From Ustilago trichophora (lineage: Eukaryota > Basidiomycota > Ustilaginomycetes > Ustilaginales > Ustilaginaceae): DNA of 64,000 nucleotides. Positions 26,364 through 36,701 of the stretch are shown piece by piece; the first letter of the stretch is position 1; every line of letters begins with the position of its first letter. The translations under genes and the position numbers were made by a program. The DNA lies in the NCBI GenBank assembly GCA_900323505.1, contig OOIN01000031.1, positions 496,001 through 560,000 on the forward strand, given 5' to 3'. A model generated the notes under the pieces. The model was not told the origin of the DNA. It did not search any database and was given only the letters and a program-made list of their open reading frames with translations.

Positions 26364-26810
26364 CTGAGCATCCATCCTCACAGCTTGCTTCCCCACAATT
26401 CAGCACTTTTCTCAGGCAGTAAATTTTGTCAGTAGTGCTTCCAAAGCAGCAGAATGAAAGTTAAGGAACAAGTTGTGAGTGAATGACCATATTGATGTTC
26501 AAGATTGGCAGAGAGATTGTTGAGGTTGGCAAAGTTTTGTTGAGTGCAGTGCAAGTGCAGTGCGTGTCAATTGTGGTTGTAAAAGTCAAAATAGCAACAG
26601 AGGGTGATTGGTCAATCTGTCAACGTTGGCAGAGAGAAACAGTCACACTTACCCTACAATTTCATCACCAAATAAAGACAGCAACAATGTCAGCAATGTT
26701 GTCAAAAGTACAACAGCAACCAGACCAGTGTCTGCCAAATCGACGAGGCCCATTTCTCAGAGTAAAAACTTCTGTAACAACATGCAAGCCACCTCAACAA
26801 TACCAAAGTA

Positions 26811-29030
26811 ACGTAATTACAGTAGTACCGACGCGTTCTCTGAGCTTAATTTTCAGTCTGATGGTAGTACTCGGTGTGATCGCGAGCTCAGCAGTCTGTG
26901 AAGCAATTTGAGTCAAACTTCAATGGTGTGTTCCTGAGATGCTATGATACATGTTGAGCCAAACAGAATCAAAGTCGGACATGTGATGAGCTTGCTACTG
27001 GCATGATATCAAAGAATCCGAAGCCACCAAGGTCATCGTCATTGATGGCGTCAAGAGACAGTTCAGGATCGATATTGTTGGTGAGATTTGGCTCTGCAGG
27101 TGTAGCAGAGATGGTCGGTGATGCCGAGAGCCCTTTGTCGCCATCAGGAACTGCTTTGTTGCCACCAGAGACTGCCTCGGCCTCCTCAGCCTCCTCCACC
27201 TCCTCCTCCTCTCACTGCTTCCCTCCAGTGTTCCTACCCTTGTATGCTCCCTTTCCCACCAAATGCTGCTCTGCTTCCGCCCTCGTGATCATCTTTGTCC
27301 GTGTCAATACCCTTTGATCACCATCCTTCCTCTTCTTGCCCCTCCTCGTTGATGTTCTGTTCCTCCGCTCCAGCTCCGATCACAACAAATTGACCTCAAC
27401 CCGAGAAGCTGCAAGTGCTGCTTCTGTCTGTGCATGTGCTTGTGAAATCGAGTTTCCGAGCTTTCGGGCTTCACGTGGGTCCTGTTCCTGAGCTAGTACG
27501 GCAACAGTGGTTTCGAATACAGTCCATGAATTTGGTACAGCACGTTCCTGCAGCGGCTGTTGGTGTTGCCATGTTCCTGACCCGGGTAGTCGGTCAAGAA
27601 CCTTATTTGCACTCGGATTAAGCGTTATTCCGCTGTCGGAGAAGGCCTTCCGGGCTCGTGCCTGCGTCAGAACCTTCTCTTGTGCCTGGGCGTACATCGT
27701 CACAAACATCGGCTTATCAATGTTGCTCACGTGGGTTGCGGCGTCCGAGATCAGACGCTTGACGGAAGCCAAGAGTGGGCCAAAGATTGAGACATCCAGA
27801 GGTTGCATTACGTGGGTTGCATGAGCTGGAAGCAGGAACGGAATGATGTTCCTGTTCCAGCAAAGGTCGAGGAACGGCTCGCTTGTGTGAGACTTGTGGC
27901 CGTCGATGATGAGCAAGCGCCAAGTTGATGGCGTCGACGGCCTTGTCTCTGGCTCAAAGATGGTTTTGAGCCATTTGAGGCCAAGTGCATGTGATGTCCA
28001 GCCATTGTTGGTCTTTGCAAACCTCCAGGAAGCTGGTACACCTTCCATACGCTGCTGTTCCCCGACTGTGTGTACCCGGCCTTTGGTGATGATAAGCAGC
28101 GATAGTACCTGACCGCCGCTTCCGATGCACTCAATTATAGTTGCCGATTCTCTTGTTCCTGGCTGTGCCTTGTACCGAGCTGCCGGCTTGCCGGAAGGCA
28201 CAATGATCCGCTCGCTTCCGGCCTGACCAAACATGAACCCTGTCTCATCCATATTGAAAACGTTTGTGGATGCTACATGATACTCACGCATGATCTCAGC
28301 CAGACGAATGAACCATTCTCGTATTACAGTCTCAGTGGCTCCGGAAAGCCGGGCATTGTCCAGGCACCGAGACCAATGGGACCAAATTGTCGGGTGCTGA
28401 AGCAGGAACGCCTGCAGCCACGTGTGTGTGACGTCCGGGGCTTGGCAACGAGCAGGATTGGAACAAATGATATTGCTGGCATGCTCACGGAGAAGCGCCG
28501 GTGTCAGGGCAAAGCCGCTGCAGGCACGACGCCGGATGGACTCAAGCAAACCCAACTCTTCGGTTGGAGTCAGGCGTTGCTGGTTGTTCTGAGCCCAGAC
28601 TTTTGGCTGATGGCCTTGCCTCCGGTGGCGCAAGCTCGCTTCTGGAACATTGTTTGCTGCTGCAGCCTGTCGGATGCTGTCATGCTGTCCATTGTCAAGC
28701 TCTGAAGATGCTTGCTGCAGCCGAACCTCACGTGTGTCGCGATCAGCCGCTGATGCCGCTCGGAAGGCCACAGAGCGCTTTGAGAAAGGTCGTTGCGGCA
28801 TGCTGGTGACCAGAAATGCAGTAGAATAAGGTTTGATTGTGGAATTGAGTGGTATTGATGGTGAATGCGATGATGATGAGGGGTTCCGGAAAGTCGGATG
28901 GTGGGTCTCATGCAGGCTTCGGACAAACACAGACGCGATCATATGGGGGTACTGACATCAGATTCGGTGGGACTCGGAAATGACTCAGCGCGTCGGTACT
29001 ACATATGCGTCGGTACTACTGTAATTACGT
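26811..29030 (-). mobile_element. pogo/Fot1-type DNA transposon, copy 2 (decayed)
   Basis: A 2,220-base element flanked by TA (26809-26810, 29031-29032). Ends begin ACGTAATTACA plus the 13-base unit GTAGTACCGACGC. The right end (28988-29030) has two units separated by ATAT; the left end (from 26811) has one, followed directly by sequence matching the far side of the second unit in copy 1, so 17 bases were lost between direct repeats. The transposase is on the reverse strand and broken by two TGA codons. The protein is clearly related to copy 1 but substantially diverged. It lies 152 bases beyond the CCH1 stop codon. Confidence 0.92.
26969..28801 (-). pseudogene. Transposase of copy 2 (CENP-B/Tigger-like, DDE_1), broken
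   Basis: Start at the ATG 28801 (MPQRPFSKRSV), which aligns with the copy 1 start; the frame stays open further upstream but that part has no counterpart. Psq helix-turn-helix (about 18-60), CENP-B-type domain (about 75-155), and catalytic D185 (NMDETGFMF), D300 (IDGHKSHTS) and D336 (QPLDVSIF), at the same residue numbers as in copy 1. The first stop is TGA at 27380-27382 after 473 residues; a second TGA is at 27212-27214 in the same frame. Reading through both reaches the tail GFGFFDIMPV and a stop at 26969, for a total of 610 residues. The catalytic core is unbroken, so a truncated 473-residue protein could still be made. Confidence 0.92.
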
Positions 29031-29183
29031 TAATGGCAGCTCATCATCCACTTACACGCCGTTTCAAATACCAACCCTTCAAGCAAGGCAACAAGAGAAA
29101 CCAAATCCAAAATTCCCACCCACTCAAGAAGAAACAAAAATGCGATTGCGAACGAGACAAAGAAGCAATACAACATTCAACCA

Positions 29184-32100
29184 CTAAAACCACCCCTGAT
29201 CATCATCATTGTCCTTTTTCTGTTTGCCTCGTTTAGCATCGTGGTTGTGATTGTAGTTGTTGTGGCTCGCACTGCTGTGTTGGTCCGAGTTGGCGTCTTG
29301 ACCGTCTATGCGTTTCATGAGATCTCCCCAGGCTGTGGCTTCGAATGATTCTATGACTGGTGATGCGCGCATTTCGAGATCCTGTAAAGAGGGTTGGGAG
29401 GGGGTGAGTGTTAGGGTCGGTGCCGTTGCTGCTGCTGCTGTTGAGGAGAAGGAGCCGGCGGGGATGCCAAGAGTTGGCAATACTGGCCGAGAGGATCGAC
29501 TCGGGCTCTCGTGTACGAGAATCGTAGGTACGGATTCGTTCTTGTGCATCTCATCCCGCAAGGCAAGGAATCGGCGTCGCCAGTAACCCATCTGCAACAA
29601 CCCCCGAACTCTGTCCAGCCTAATACGATGTTCGATCTGCTCGACGAGGTCTTTTCTTTCAATGAGCTCTTCGACGTTGAGCGCTTCGGTTTCGTCTACG
29701 AGCTTGGTGCGTGCCAGGAGCAGTAGCATGTCGGTGAAGGAGATGCCCTTGCGAGGATGCATCAGCATGACAGCTTCGTGGTACAAGCGGTTAAAACGCT
29801 CCCTACGCATGTGCAGTTCCTCGGCATCTACGGCAGACAGAGCCTGGGCCAGACGTTCGGCATCGGTCTGCGGTGCTCGCACTTGCACCTGCTCTGAAGA
29901 AGGGGAAGGCCACACGAATGCACCTTTCCCATCCTTGTCCTTCCCACTATCCCGCATCGGAGACCGCAATGGTGATGAAGCATTCTTGAAAAAGTCGAAA
30001 GCACCTTTGGTCTTGCCACCAGGTGATGGGCCAGGCGAAGCGCCTTCTGTTGCCAGTACAGCCTTGAGCGACTGCAACCTACACTCTGGCGGGTACAGGC
30101 TGACCTCGAGCGCACCTTTGACCGATCCGAGGAACGGAACAATCTGATCTTTCTGGATGTATCCCTTGCGGTGGCGGTCAAATTCAGCCCAGCTGCTCTT
30201 GAAGTGGCGAATGTCCAAGGGAGACAGCATCGCCTTGCTTCCGAGGTCAAAGATGTAGGAGAAATTTTCGACGACGGTACCCGTAAACATGTTAAGGAAG
30301 ATGTACATCGAGATGACGTTCCAACCGATGAACAATGCATAGGCCCATGCTTCGCTGCCGCAATCGGTCATTAGATAGTTGGCCGATGGCGTGCACTGGG
30401 GCGGCGAGACGGTATAGTCGTGCATGAACGAGTTCCATCCTTCACCCGTAGAGATCATGCTGAGGAAGACCATCGATCCGATCATCGTCGAAAAGTTTTT
30501 CGAGTAGGTCTCATTGGGACCCCACTTCGTAAGACCAAACACCTCAATCAGCATGATGGCCCAAACCAGAAACATGGTCAACCACAGCAAGAATAGACTG
30601 AGAATGGCGGGCAACGATGCAAACGCCGTCTTGAAGAGCTGATTGAGCGCATGATTCTTTTGCACCAGCTTGAGCGCGACGCAGGTCAAGAAGAGCTTTT
30701 GAAACTGAACGACCGTAGAACCACCGCCAGTGTTGGTCAGCAGCGGAAGCGTCGTGGCGAGCGTTCCAGATACCACAAACAGATCGTAAAGATTCCAAGG
30801 ATTCTCCCTATAGCTTCTCCAGCCCAGACCCAACAAGCGTGCCACAATATCCAAGGCATAGATGCCAGTATAGCCAAGGTAAAGCGCGTCGCGAAGCTGA
30901 TTCGCCCAAGCAGGGTCAGTGTACTGCTGCGTCATAAGCGTGATGAGAGTAGCCAGATACACCATAGTCATGGCTCGACTCCACCATCCGTTCTTGTTGA
31001 GCATCCGATCGTAGCACCACGCCCTGATAGCCTGCGAAGGACGGCGCTTGGGTCTCTTGGAAGGTCGCTGTCGAAGAATCAACCTGCGCAGGTCGACCCA
31101 CTGCCTCTGTCCTGCCGTCTGGAACGCAGCTCCCGAGAAAGTCTGGAAATTTTCGATGATGACCGAAACGAACAGCGTCAAAACGGTAGTACTTCCGACG
31201 AGATTGTAGATGAGGAAGAAGAGCGCGTTGACCTGGCGATTATCGTTCTGCAGCTGCTGATCCCTACCTGCGACACTCATGGCGGCCGTCATGACATCGA
31301 TCCAACCCTCGAGCGAGATGATCTCGAACAGAATGAGCAGAGCACCCTTGAAGTCGTCAAACGAGTAAACGCTGCCTTTGGTCGGATTGCGCCACACGCG
31401 TGGAGCGAGAAAGTGGAAGTCGCCTGGCGAGCTCACGTATTCGCCCGCACAGTCGAACTTGCTCTGAATGGCATTGGATCCATCGTTGCACGAGTAAAGC
31501 AGACCTGCGAACAAGTTCTGACCCCACACAGCATACGGAATGATGTAGAGGATCGACAGGATCGATGCGTCGAGGATCCGTCCTGCACCTGCAATCATGA
31601 CCGCGTGGAAGGTGTCTCGCATGAGCGACGAAAGATTGATAAGCCTCAGCGCACGGAAAGCTTTGAGAGCACGGGTGAATCTCGATACACCTCCAATGAC
31701 CGCCAGCTCGGTGATGACGTTGACCAACAGCGTCGTCAGGACAAAGAGATCGAGCGAGTTCCAGACGCTGAGCACGTATGCATTGGGAGTGAAAGCCAGA
31801 CCATCGGCGATTGTCTTGACAAAGAATTCTGCCAAGAACAGCGACGACAAACTCAGCTCGAGAATCGAGAACCACGAGGCTCGAATCAGGCCATACTTGG
31901 CATAGTAGTCTCGTCGATAAACGGGCGTGGCGATGGCGGCAGAGACGACCGAACCGACAATGCCAAGAAAGACCAAGATCTGGAAGAGCTTGTGTCGATA
32001 GGGCGAGACGGGCCTACCAAAGAGCCTCTCTCCATGCGACGAGGGTACCAGACTCTGACAGAAGCGTCGAAATTTGTTGTGGTTGGAGAAGAGGAAATAT

Positions 32101-35100
32101 GACTTGTCGTACGAGGGATGCGAAGCGATAAAGCGGGCCTGCTGAATACGTGCATCGCTGTAGGAGCGAGGCAGGAAAGCTTTCGACGAAGGGTCGCCAC
32201 CCTCAGAATGGAGACCAAGATCCGAGCGCATTCTTGCCAACTTCCTTTCGGTTGCAAACTGATAGGCTGCTTGGTCAGCAGGATCGGCGTCGTAAGCCGA
32301 GCTTGGACCGCCAGGGTGGAGCATGTCGTCAGCATGGATGCTACTACGCAATCTGCGGGCCTGCAAGTTGTCAAGCGGTACCACTTCATCCGGCTGATCT
32401 AGACGCAGCATTTTGCGAATCGTCTTGACTGTGCGATGCGCCGTGGCAGTCGAGGTGTCCATGACATGATGAAGAGAGATCGGACGTGACTTTTTCTCCT
32501 CATCGGTGCGCTTGTTGAGTCCAGATCCTCCGACAATCTTGCTGGTCTGCCCGCTAGTACTACCACCGTGATCACTTCGCCCATGTTCCGAGGCGCCAGA
32601 CCCTGCGTGTGCTGCGTTGCGCCGCTTGAGCCAGCGATACGGACTGAGCCTGTCAAGCAGACGAGCCGTGAAGGAGGATTGCGGAGGCTCGTTGCGACGG
32701 AGGTACTGTTCCAATTGCTGCTGGCGCTTTTCGTGCTCAGCGACGCTGAAGTTTTCGTTGATGACGGCAATGAACATTTGCAGCACGATAAAGTTGGCAA
32801 AGAGGAACCAGCCCGAGAGGAAGATGGCGGCAACAGCAGCTTGCTTGAACTCCACCTCGCTCGATGTAGCACTGAAGAGCACATCGGTCCAGTTCTCTGA
32901 GGTGAAGATCTGGTACATGGCAAGAAACGAGTTGAACGAGTGCTTGAACGTCATTTCGGTCCAGTCGCCCTCGCTTTCTTGCGGGATGTCTCCTCGGAAG
33001 AGCTGCGTTGCGATCAAAGAAGCAAGCCCAACCATGAGCAACAGGAACAAGACCATGTTGAGTATCTTGTTGAGCGAGCCAAAAGCGCGAACGAGCAGCA
33101 CGCGCATTCGTGGGATCGCGGCAATGACTCGATAGAACCTTGCGAGCTGGAAGAAGGTGAGCCAGGGATATACCTGCGAGTTCTTGATGACGGGAATCTG
33201 GATGATGCTCGTCACGAGAGCCAAGAACAAGTCGGCGCGATTCTGTTTGGACGAGAAAAATCCACGCCAGTCTCCATCCAGCACAAAGGCAAGGAAGCGC
33301 ATGGCGATCTCAAAGTCGAAGGCGAGGGTAAAGTAGAGCTCGACTCTGGATCGCTTTTGTAACTCTCCTGGTTGAAGATACGTCGCACGAGATGCTTGAA
33401 TACCAAGATCAAAGATGATGGCGAGGATCCAGAGGTACTTTGTGAAGCTCCAGACTCGCTTGAATCCAACTGCAAGACTCTTGAGTCTTCCTTTTGCAAG
33501 AGGTTGCTTTTCGTCGTCTGTAGGCTTGTCTTGCAACTTTTGATCGGCGAACGCACTGCGCTGGGTACGTGCAGTCAGAGTGGCAAAGCTGTTGGTGATG
33601 ACGGCGACAAACAAGTTGGCGAGCCAAAAGTTGAGAATGATGATGCCAACGATAAAGTAGATGCAGGAGGCATAGTAGTCGGCGTCGATCATGTCGTACA
33701 TGGTTTGCGACCAGTTGTTGGAAGAGATGACAATGACGACTTGGAGGAGGGAAGTGAAAATGTTGTCAAAGGACTGCGTATTGCTCTGCGGGTTGGCGGC
33801 TTGCTCCTGGCAGACCTGACCACGGGGACAGATGAAGCCTTTGGGAGACGTGCCGGAAGGAGAGCCGTTGATGAGGACGTGCCCGAGCTTCTGACCAGAA
33901 GTGCTAAAGTAGCCACCACACAGTTGAGAAAGGGTCTTGTTGTTGCCCGGCTGGCCGTTCAGATCGCCCACCCAAACACAGTTTCTAAGATATGATCCTT
34001 CGAAACTCTGAATGCCAATGATGCCAAATAGCAACATGGCAAAGCCGGTGAAGAAGGTGACGCTGAGCAAGATGAAGGCGGATGTTTTGAGGGAGTGCAA
34101 AATGGTGGTGGTACCGCTGGTAGCGGTGAGCAGTCGAGCGCACCGAAGAACGCTAAGTGCGCGAAAGATGTAGATGTGATGCGCATTGGTCGACTCCTGG
34201 CCGCCGAGGGCCAGAGCAAATGCGACCCAGAAGGAGACGACAGCGACGAAATCGACACGATTCCAGGAATGTCGCAGGAAAGCATGATGCACCGCCTGTA
34301 CACGCTGCTTTTCAAAGGCTTCGGCGAAGGGCGTCTTTGCATTCTTCCAAAAGGAAGGGACGGTGGATTCGGAGAGAAACATGCTAGTCTCGCTCTGGTT
34401 GAGACGTCGACCTGGATGTTGGATCTGGTCACCGGGAACAGAAGTGTGGTATGCCTGCGTCTTTGTATATGAGGACGTGTAGCTGTGATCCGCGTGTGGT
34501 GATGGATGTGCTGACTGTTGAGTGGCATAAGAGTCTGTGAAACCTTCGTCACCAGCAAGCACTCTTTGAGCCTTGTGCTTGAGATTATCGCCAAACATGC
34601 CAAGAGTGTTGAGAGTGTTGGATCTAGACATTTGGCGCCGATGCTCTGAGAGAGTGGACATTGTCTGTTTTGCATCGTGGTGTTCAGGTGAGGCCCGTGT
34701 AGCTGTGGCCTTGGGTGCAGCATAGAGCGGGGGCGGGTTGATGATGAGTCCCGATACGACGATGCGGGCGATGATCTCGATTGTATAGATGCCAAAGATG
34801 GCGAGCAGAATATAGTCGGTAATGCCGCCAAAGTAGTGAGCTGGTCTGGGTTTGTTGTAGACGCTCTGAGCGGACTGGACGACCAGGGTGACAGTGTTGG
34901 CGAGGATGAGAAGCAGAATGAGGGGTTCCATCCACCACTGAATGAGTAGATTTGCGAGCGACTTGCGAAGACGGCTGTTGGGACCGCAGATACCGAGACT
35001 CTTGCCACGCAGTAGCTGCAACTCGTGTGTATCTGGAGTGATTGTATCTGCGGTGCTAGGATGATCTGGATGAGCTGTGCCGGATGAATCGCTCTCTTGG

Positions 35101-36014
35101 GCATCGTGATCTGTGAGGGGGACATGGCCATGTTGATGATGGACGACTCGACGACTGATGCGCCTGATGGATTTGGTGAATCTATTGAGACCTGATTTGG
35201 CTTTGTCGAGATTGGATGAGGAGAGATGCCCTGCAGTGGCATAGACGTCTGCACTGGACTTGAGACGAGTGTCGGCGTGTTCGAACTGGTCAGGTGAGGC
35301 TGTACGTTGGAAATTGTGGATATCTGACTGGTGATAGCGCACTGAAGGTTTTGGGATGCCATCTTGGTGGTTTGTGAGGATGGCTCTGTCATGATCCTCA
35401 GTGGTATAAGTAGCATCGGATTGGCGACTCAGACCAAAGTTGATTTGTTGACTGCTGGAGGAGAGCGGGATTGAAGTTGAAGCATACATGCTAGCCAGGG
35501 GGAGAGATGAGCTGCGACGTGGAAGGGCGTCTGATGGTGTGGGAGATGGGAAGCTGGCCTGGTGAGATTGAGGTGAAAGGTCGAGTGGACCGCGAAGAAT
35601 GCCTGCGTCGGAGGCAGAGGTGTTGTGCTGATGTGAAATTGAGCGGGGTTGTGAGGCATGGTGTGAGGGTGATGGAGCTGATCTAGCTTGATCGTCGGTG
35701 GTATTCCAGCTAAGTCTCCTCATGAGGCGTTCATCGTTTGAATTGAGGAGAGGGCTTTGTGCGAAAGACGAGGTCCAAGCCGGGAGTGTAGCATTGGAAG
35801 CACCGGTGGGAAGATCTGGCATGTCGACATTGCCATAATAGTAAGAGTTGATGTAGATTTCCGAGTTGTGAGAGGGTATACTGCTTGCGCTGAACGAGTC
35901 TCGAGGATTTGGTGAAGTGGGACAACGTATTGGTTCAGTGGTCGGAGGATGCAGGTGAGATGGAGCATCGGCATCAGCGGCAGCAGCAGCGTCAGAGTCC
36001 CTCGATTGACTCAT
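29184..36014 (-). CDS. CCH1: Voltage-gated calcium channel alpha subunit CCH1
   Basis: Plasma-membrane high-affinity Ca2+ channel working with MID1 in fungi. One exon of 2,276 codons. Four six-helix repeats: I about 350-830, II about 880-1110, III about 1370-1650, IV about 1690-1930. The pore loops show, two residues before the conserved Trp: N766 (ISSNNW), E1040 (TSENW), E1569 (SLEGW) and E1858 (TGEGW). S4-like Arg-rich helices are clear in II (RFYRVIAAIPRMRVLLVR) and III (RFTRALKAFRALRL). The cytosolic head (about 330 residues) and tail are low-complexity; an EF-hand-like segment lies near 1945-1960 (FDRHRKGYIQKDQ). The start is the ATG at 36014. A transposon sits just beyond its 3' end. 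Confidence 0.96.
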   Translation of the reverse strand: MSQSRDSDAAAAADADAPSHLHPPTTEPIRCPTSPNPRDSFSASSIPSHNSEIYINSYYYGNVDMPDLPTGASNATLPAWTSSFAQSPLLNSNDERLMRRLSWNTTDDQARSAPSPSHHASQPRSISHQHNTSASDAGILRGPLDLSPQSHQASFPSPTPSDALPRRSSSLPLASMYASTSIPLSSSSQQINFGLSRQSDATYTTEDHDRAILTNHQDGIPKPSVRYHQSDIHNFQRTASPDQFEHADTRLKSSADVYATAGHLSSSNLDKAKSGLNRFTKSIRRISRRVVHHQHGHVPLTDHDAQESDSSGTAHPDHPSTADTITPDTHELQLLRGKSLGICGPNSRLRKSLANLLIQWWMEPLILLLILANTVTLVVQSAQSVYNKPRPAHYFGGITDYILLAIFGIYTIEIIARIVVSGLIINPPPLYAAPKATATRASPEHHDAKQTMSTLSEHRRQMSRSNTLNTLGMFGDNLKHKAQRVLAGDEGFTDSYATQQSAHPSPHADHSYTSSYTKTQAYHTSVPGDQIQHPGRRLNQSETSMFLSESTVPSFWKNAKTPFAEAFEKQRVQAVHHAFLRHSWNRVDFVAVVSFWVAFALALGGQESTNAHHIYIFRALSVLRCARLLTATSGTTTILHSLKTSAFILLSVTFFTGFAMLLFGIIGIQSFEGSYLRNCVWVGDLNGQPGNNKTLSQLCGGYFSTSGQKLGHVLINGSPSGTSPKGFICPRGQVCQEQAANPQSNTQSFDNIFTSLLQVVIVISSNNWSQTMYDMIDADYYASCIYFIVGIIILNFWLANLFVAVITNSFATLTARTQRSAFADQKLQDKPTDDEKQPLAKGRLKSLAVGFKRVWSFTKYLWILAIIFDLGIQASRATYLQPGELQKRSRVELYFTLAFDFEIAMRFLAFVLDGDWRGFFSSKQNRADLFLALVTSIIQIPVIKNSQVYPWLTFFQLARFYRVIAAIPRMRVLLVRAFGSLNKILNMVLFLLLMVGLASLIATQLFRGDIPQESEGDWTEMTFKHSFNSFLAMYQIFTSENWTDVLFSATSSEVEFKQAAVAAIFLSGWFLFANFIVLQMFIAVINENFSVAEHEKRQQQLEQYLRRNEPPQSSFTARLLDRLSPYRWLKRRNAAHAGSGASEHGRSDHGGSTSGQTSKIVGGSGLNKRTDEEKKSRPISLHHVMDTSTATAHRTVKTIRKMLRLDQPDEVVPLDNLQARRLRSSIHADDMLHPGGPSSAYDADPADQAAYQFATERKLARMRSDLGLHSEGGDPSSKAFLPRSYSDARIQQARFIASHPSYDKSYFLFSNHNKFRRFCQSLVPSSHGERLFGRPVSPYRHKLFQILVFLGIVGSVVSAAIATPVYRRDYYAKYGLIRASWFSILELSLSSLFLAEFFVKTIADGLAFTPNAYVLSVWNSLDLFVLTTLLVNVITELAVIGGVSRFTRALKAFRALRLINLSSLMRDTFHAVMIAGAGRILDASILSILYIIPYAVWGQNLFAGLLYSCNDGSNAIQSKFDCAGEYVSSPGDFHFLAPRVWRNPTKGSVYSFDDFKGALLILFEIISLEGWIDVMTAAMSVAGRDQQLQNDNRQVNALFFLIYNLVGSTTVLTLFVSVIIENFQTFSGAAFQTAGQRQWVDLRRLILRQRPSKRPKRRPSQAIRAWCYDRMLNKNGWWSRAMTMVYLATLITLMTQQYTDPAWANQLRDALYLGYTGIYALDIVARLLGLGWRSYRENPWNLYDLFVVSGTLATTLPLLTNTGGGSTVVQFQKLFLTCVALKLVQKNHALNQLFKTAFASLPAILSLFLLWLTMFLVWAIMLIEVFGLTKWGPNETYSKNFSTMIGSMVFLSMISTGEGWNSFMHDYTVSPPQCTPSANYLMTDCGSEAWAYALFIGWNVISMYIFLNMFTGTVVENFSYIFDLGSKAMLSPLDIRHFKSSWAEFDRHRKGYIQKDQIVPFLGSVKGALEVSLYPPECRLQSLKAVLATEGASPGPSPGGKTKGAFDFFKNASSPLRSPMRDSGKDKDGKGAFVWPSPSSEQVQVRAPQTDAERLAQALSAVDAEELHMRRERFNRLYHEAVMLMHPRKGISFTDMLLLLARTKLVDETEALNVEELIERKDLVEQIEHRIRLDRVRGLLQMGYWRRRFLALRDEMHKNESVPTILVHESPSRSSRPVLPTLGIPAGSFSSTAAAATAPTLTLTPSQPSLQDLEMRASPVIESFEATAWGDLMKRIDGQDANSDQHSSASHNNYNHNHDAKRGKQKKDNDDDQGWF

Positions 36015-36701
36015 TGTGAATATGTTGCTGTTGAAAGCTGGGCCATGATATCGTCAGGATTCGAGATGGTGGTGGTGGTGGTGGTGGTGGTGGTGGTGAT
36101 GATGATGATGATGATGGTGCGGATCGAGTTCAATTGAGCTCTGTGTGTGACTTTGTGAAATGAAGGCGGCTAATCCGAATCGAATGACTACACAGAGAAT
36201 GCAATGCAAGGAACCGCCACATACTCTGTCACTCTCGGCAGAAGGTCCGACAGAAGCACAAGTACAGAAGCACAAGTACTGTACATGCACCCTGAATCTT
36301 TGCCTTTCTTTTCAAAGAACCTTAATGTTACACACACTTGCCAAGAACGCACAAAAAATCCGACCGTCAGCGGAATTGCGAAAACCTCGGGGGCTGTATA
36401 TGCACCTTTCTACAGTACACAAGCACAACTTTGCAAGGCTGTGTCTCACATTTTGTTTGCATGTGGAGTGTTTTTGATGATTGAAATCTAACACTTTGGT
36501 AAATTAGGTAGCGCTTAGTAATCGATCAACGAACTGCTGCGCTCTCTCACTGACGCGTTCTTCTCCACTCTTTCTTGCAACTCAAACTGAAAGGCGAACA
36601 GACCCACGATCAGACCAACACTCTGTACTCATCATCATCATCTTGCATTCCACTGCGTTTCCTCTTCTCTTTCTATTTCAAACACTTTCAACAACGCAGT
36701 C
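36015..36701. promoter_or_regulatory. Divergent promoter region of CCH1 and PRE6
   Basis: About 690 bases. A trinucleotide tract at about 36066-36117 changes from (TGG)n to (GAT)n, about 50 bases before the CCH1 ATG and so in its leader. The rest shows no recognised site. Confidence 0.5.
36066..36117 (+). repeat. Compound trinucleotide run (TGG)n-(GAT)n
   Basis: Uninterrupted GGT/TGG units followed by GAT units, some 50 bases in total, just upstream of the CCH1 start codon. Likely length-variable between strains (inference). Confidence 0.9.

Larger units (their letters stand above)
25231..26562. other. CpG-depleted block
   Basis: Reading every base, I find a single CpG (25645-25646) in 1,332 bases. 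The borders are CpGs at 25229-25230 and 26563-26564, and normal CpG content resumes on both sides. It contains repeat copy E, a pair of related 36-base repeats and a long diverged inverted repeat. No intact gene is visible. Short ORFs on the reverse strand (25307-25555, 25786-25974) are parts of the inverted repeat and match no family I know. Confidence 0.85.

Noticed and set aside
28802..28942. 47-codon extension upstream of the copy 2 transposase start
   Set aside because: Copy 1 has no counterpart, and the conserved protein begins at the ATG 28801.
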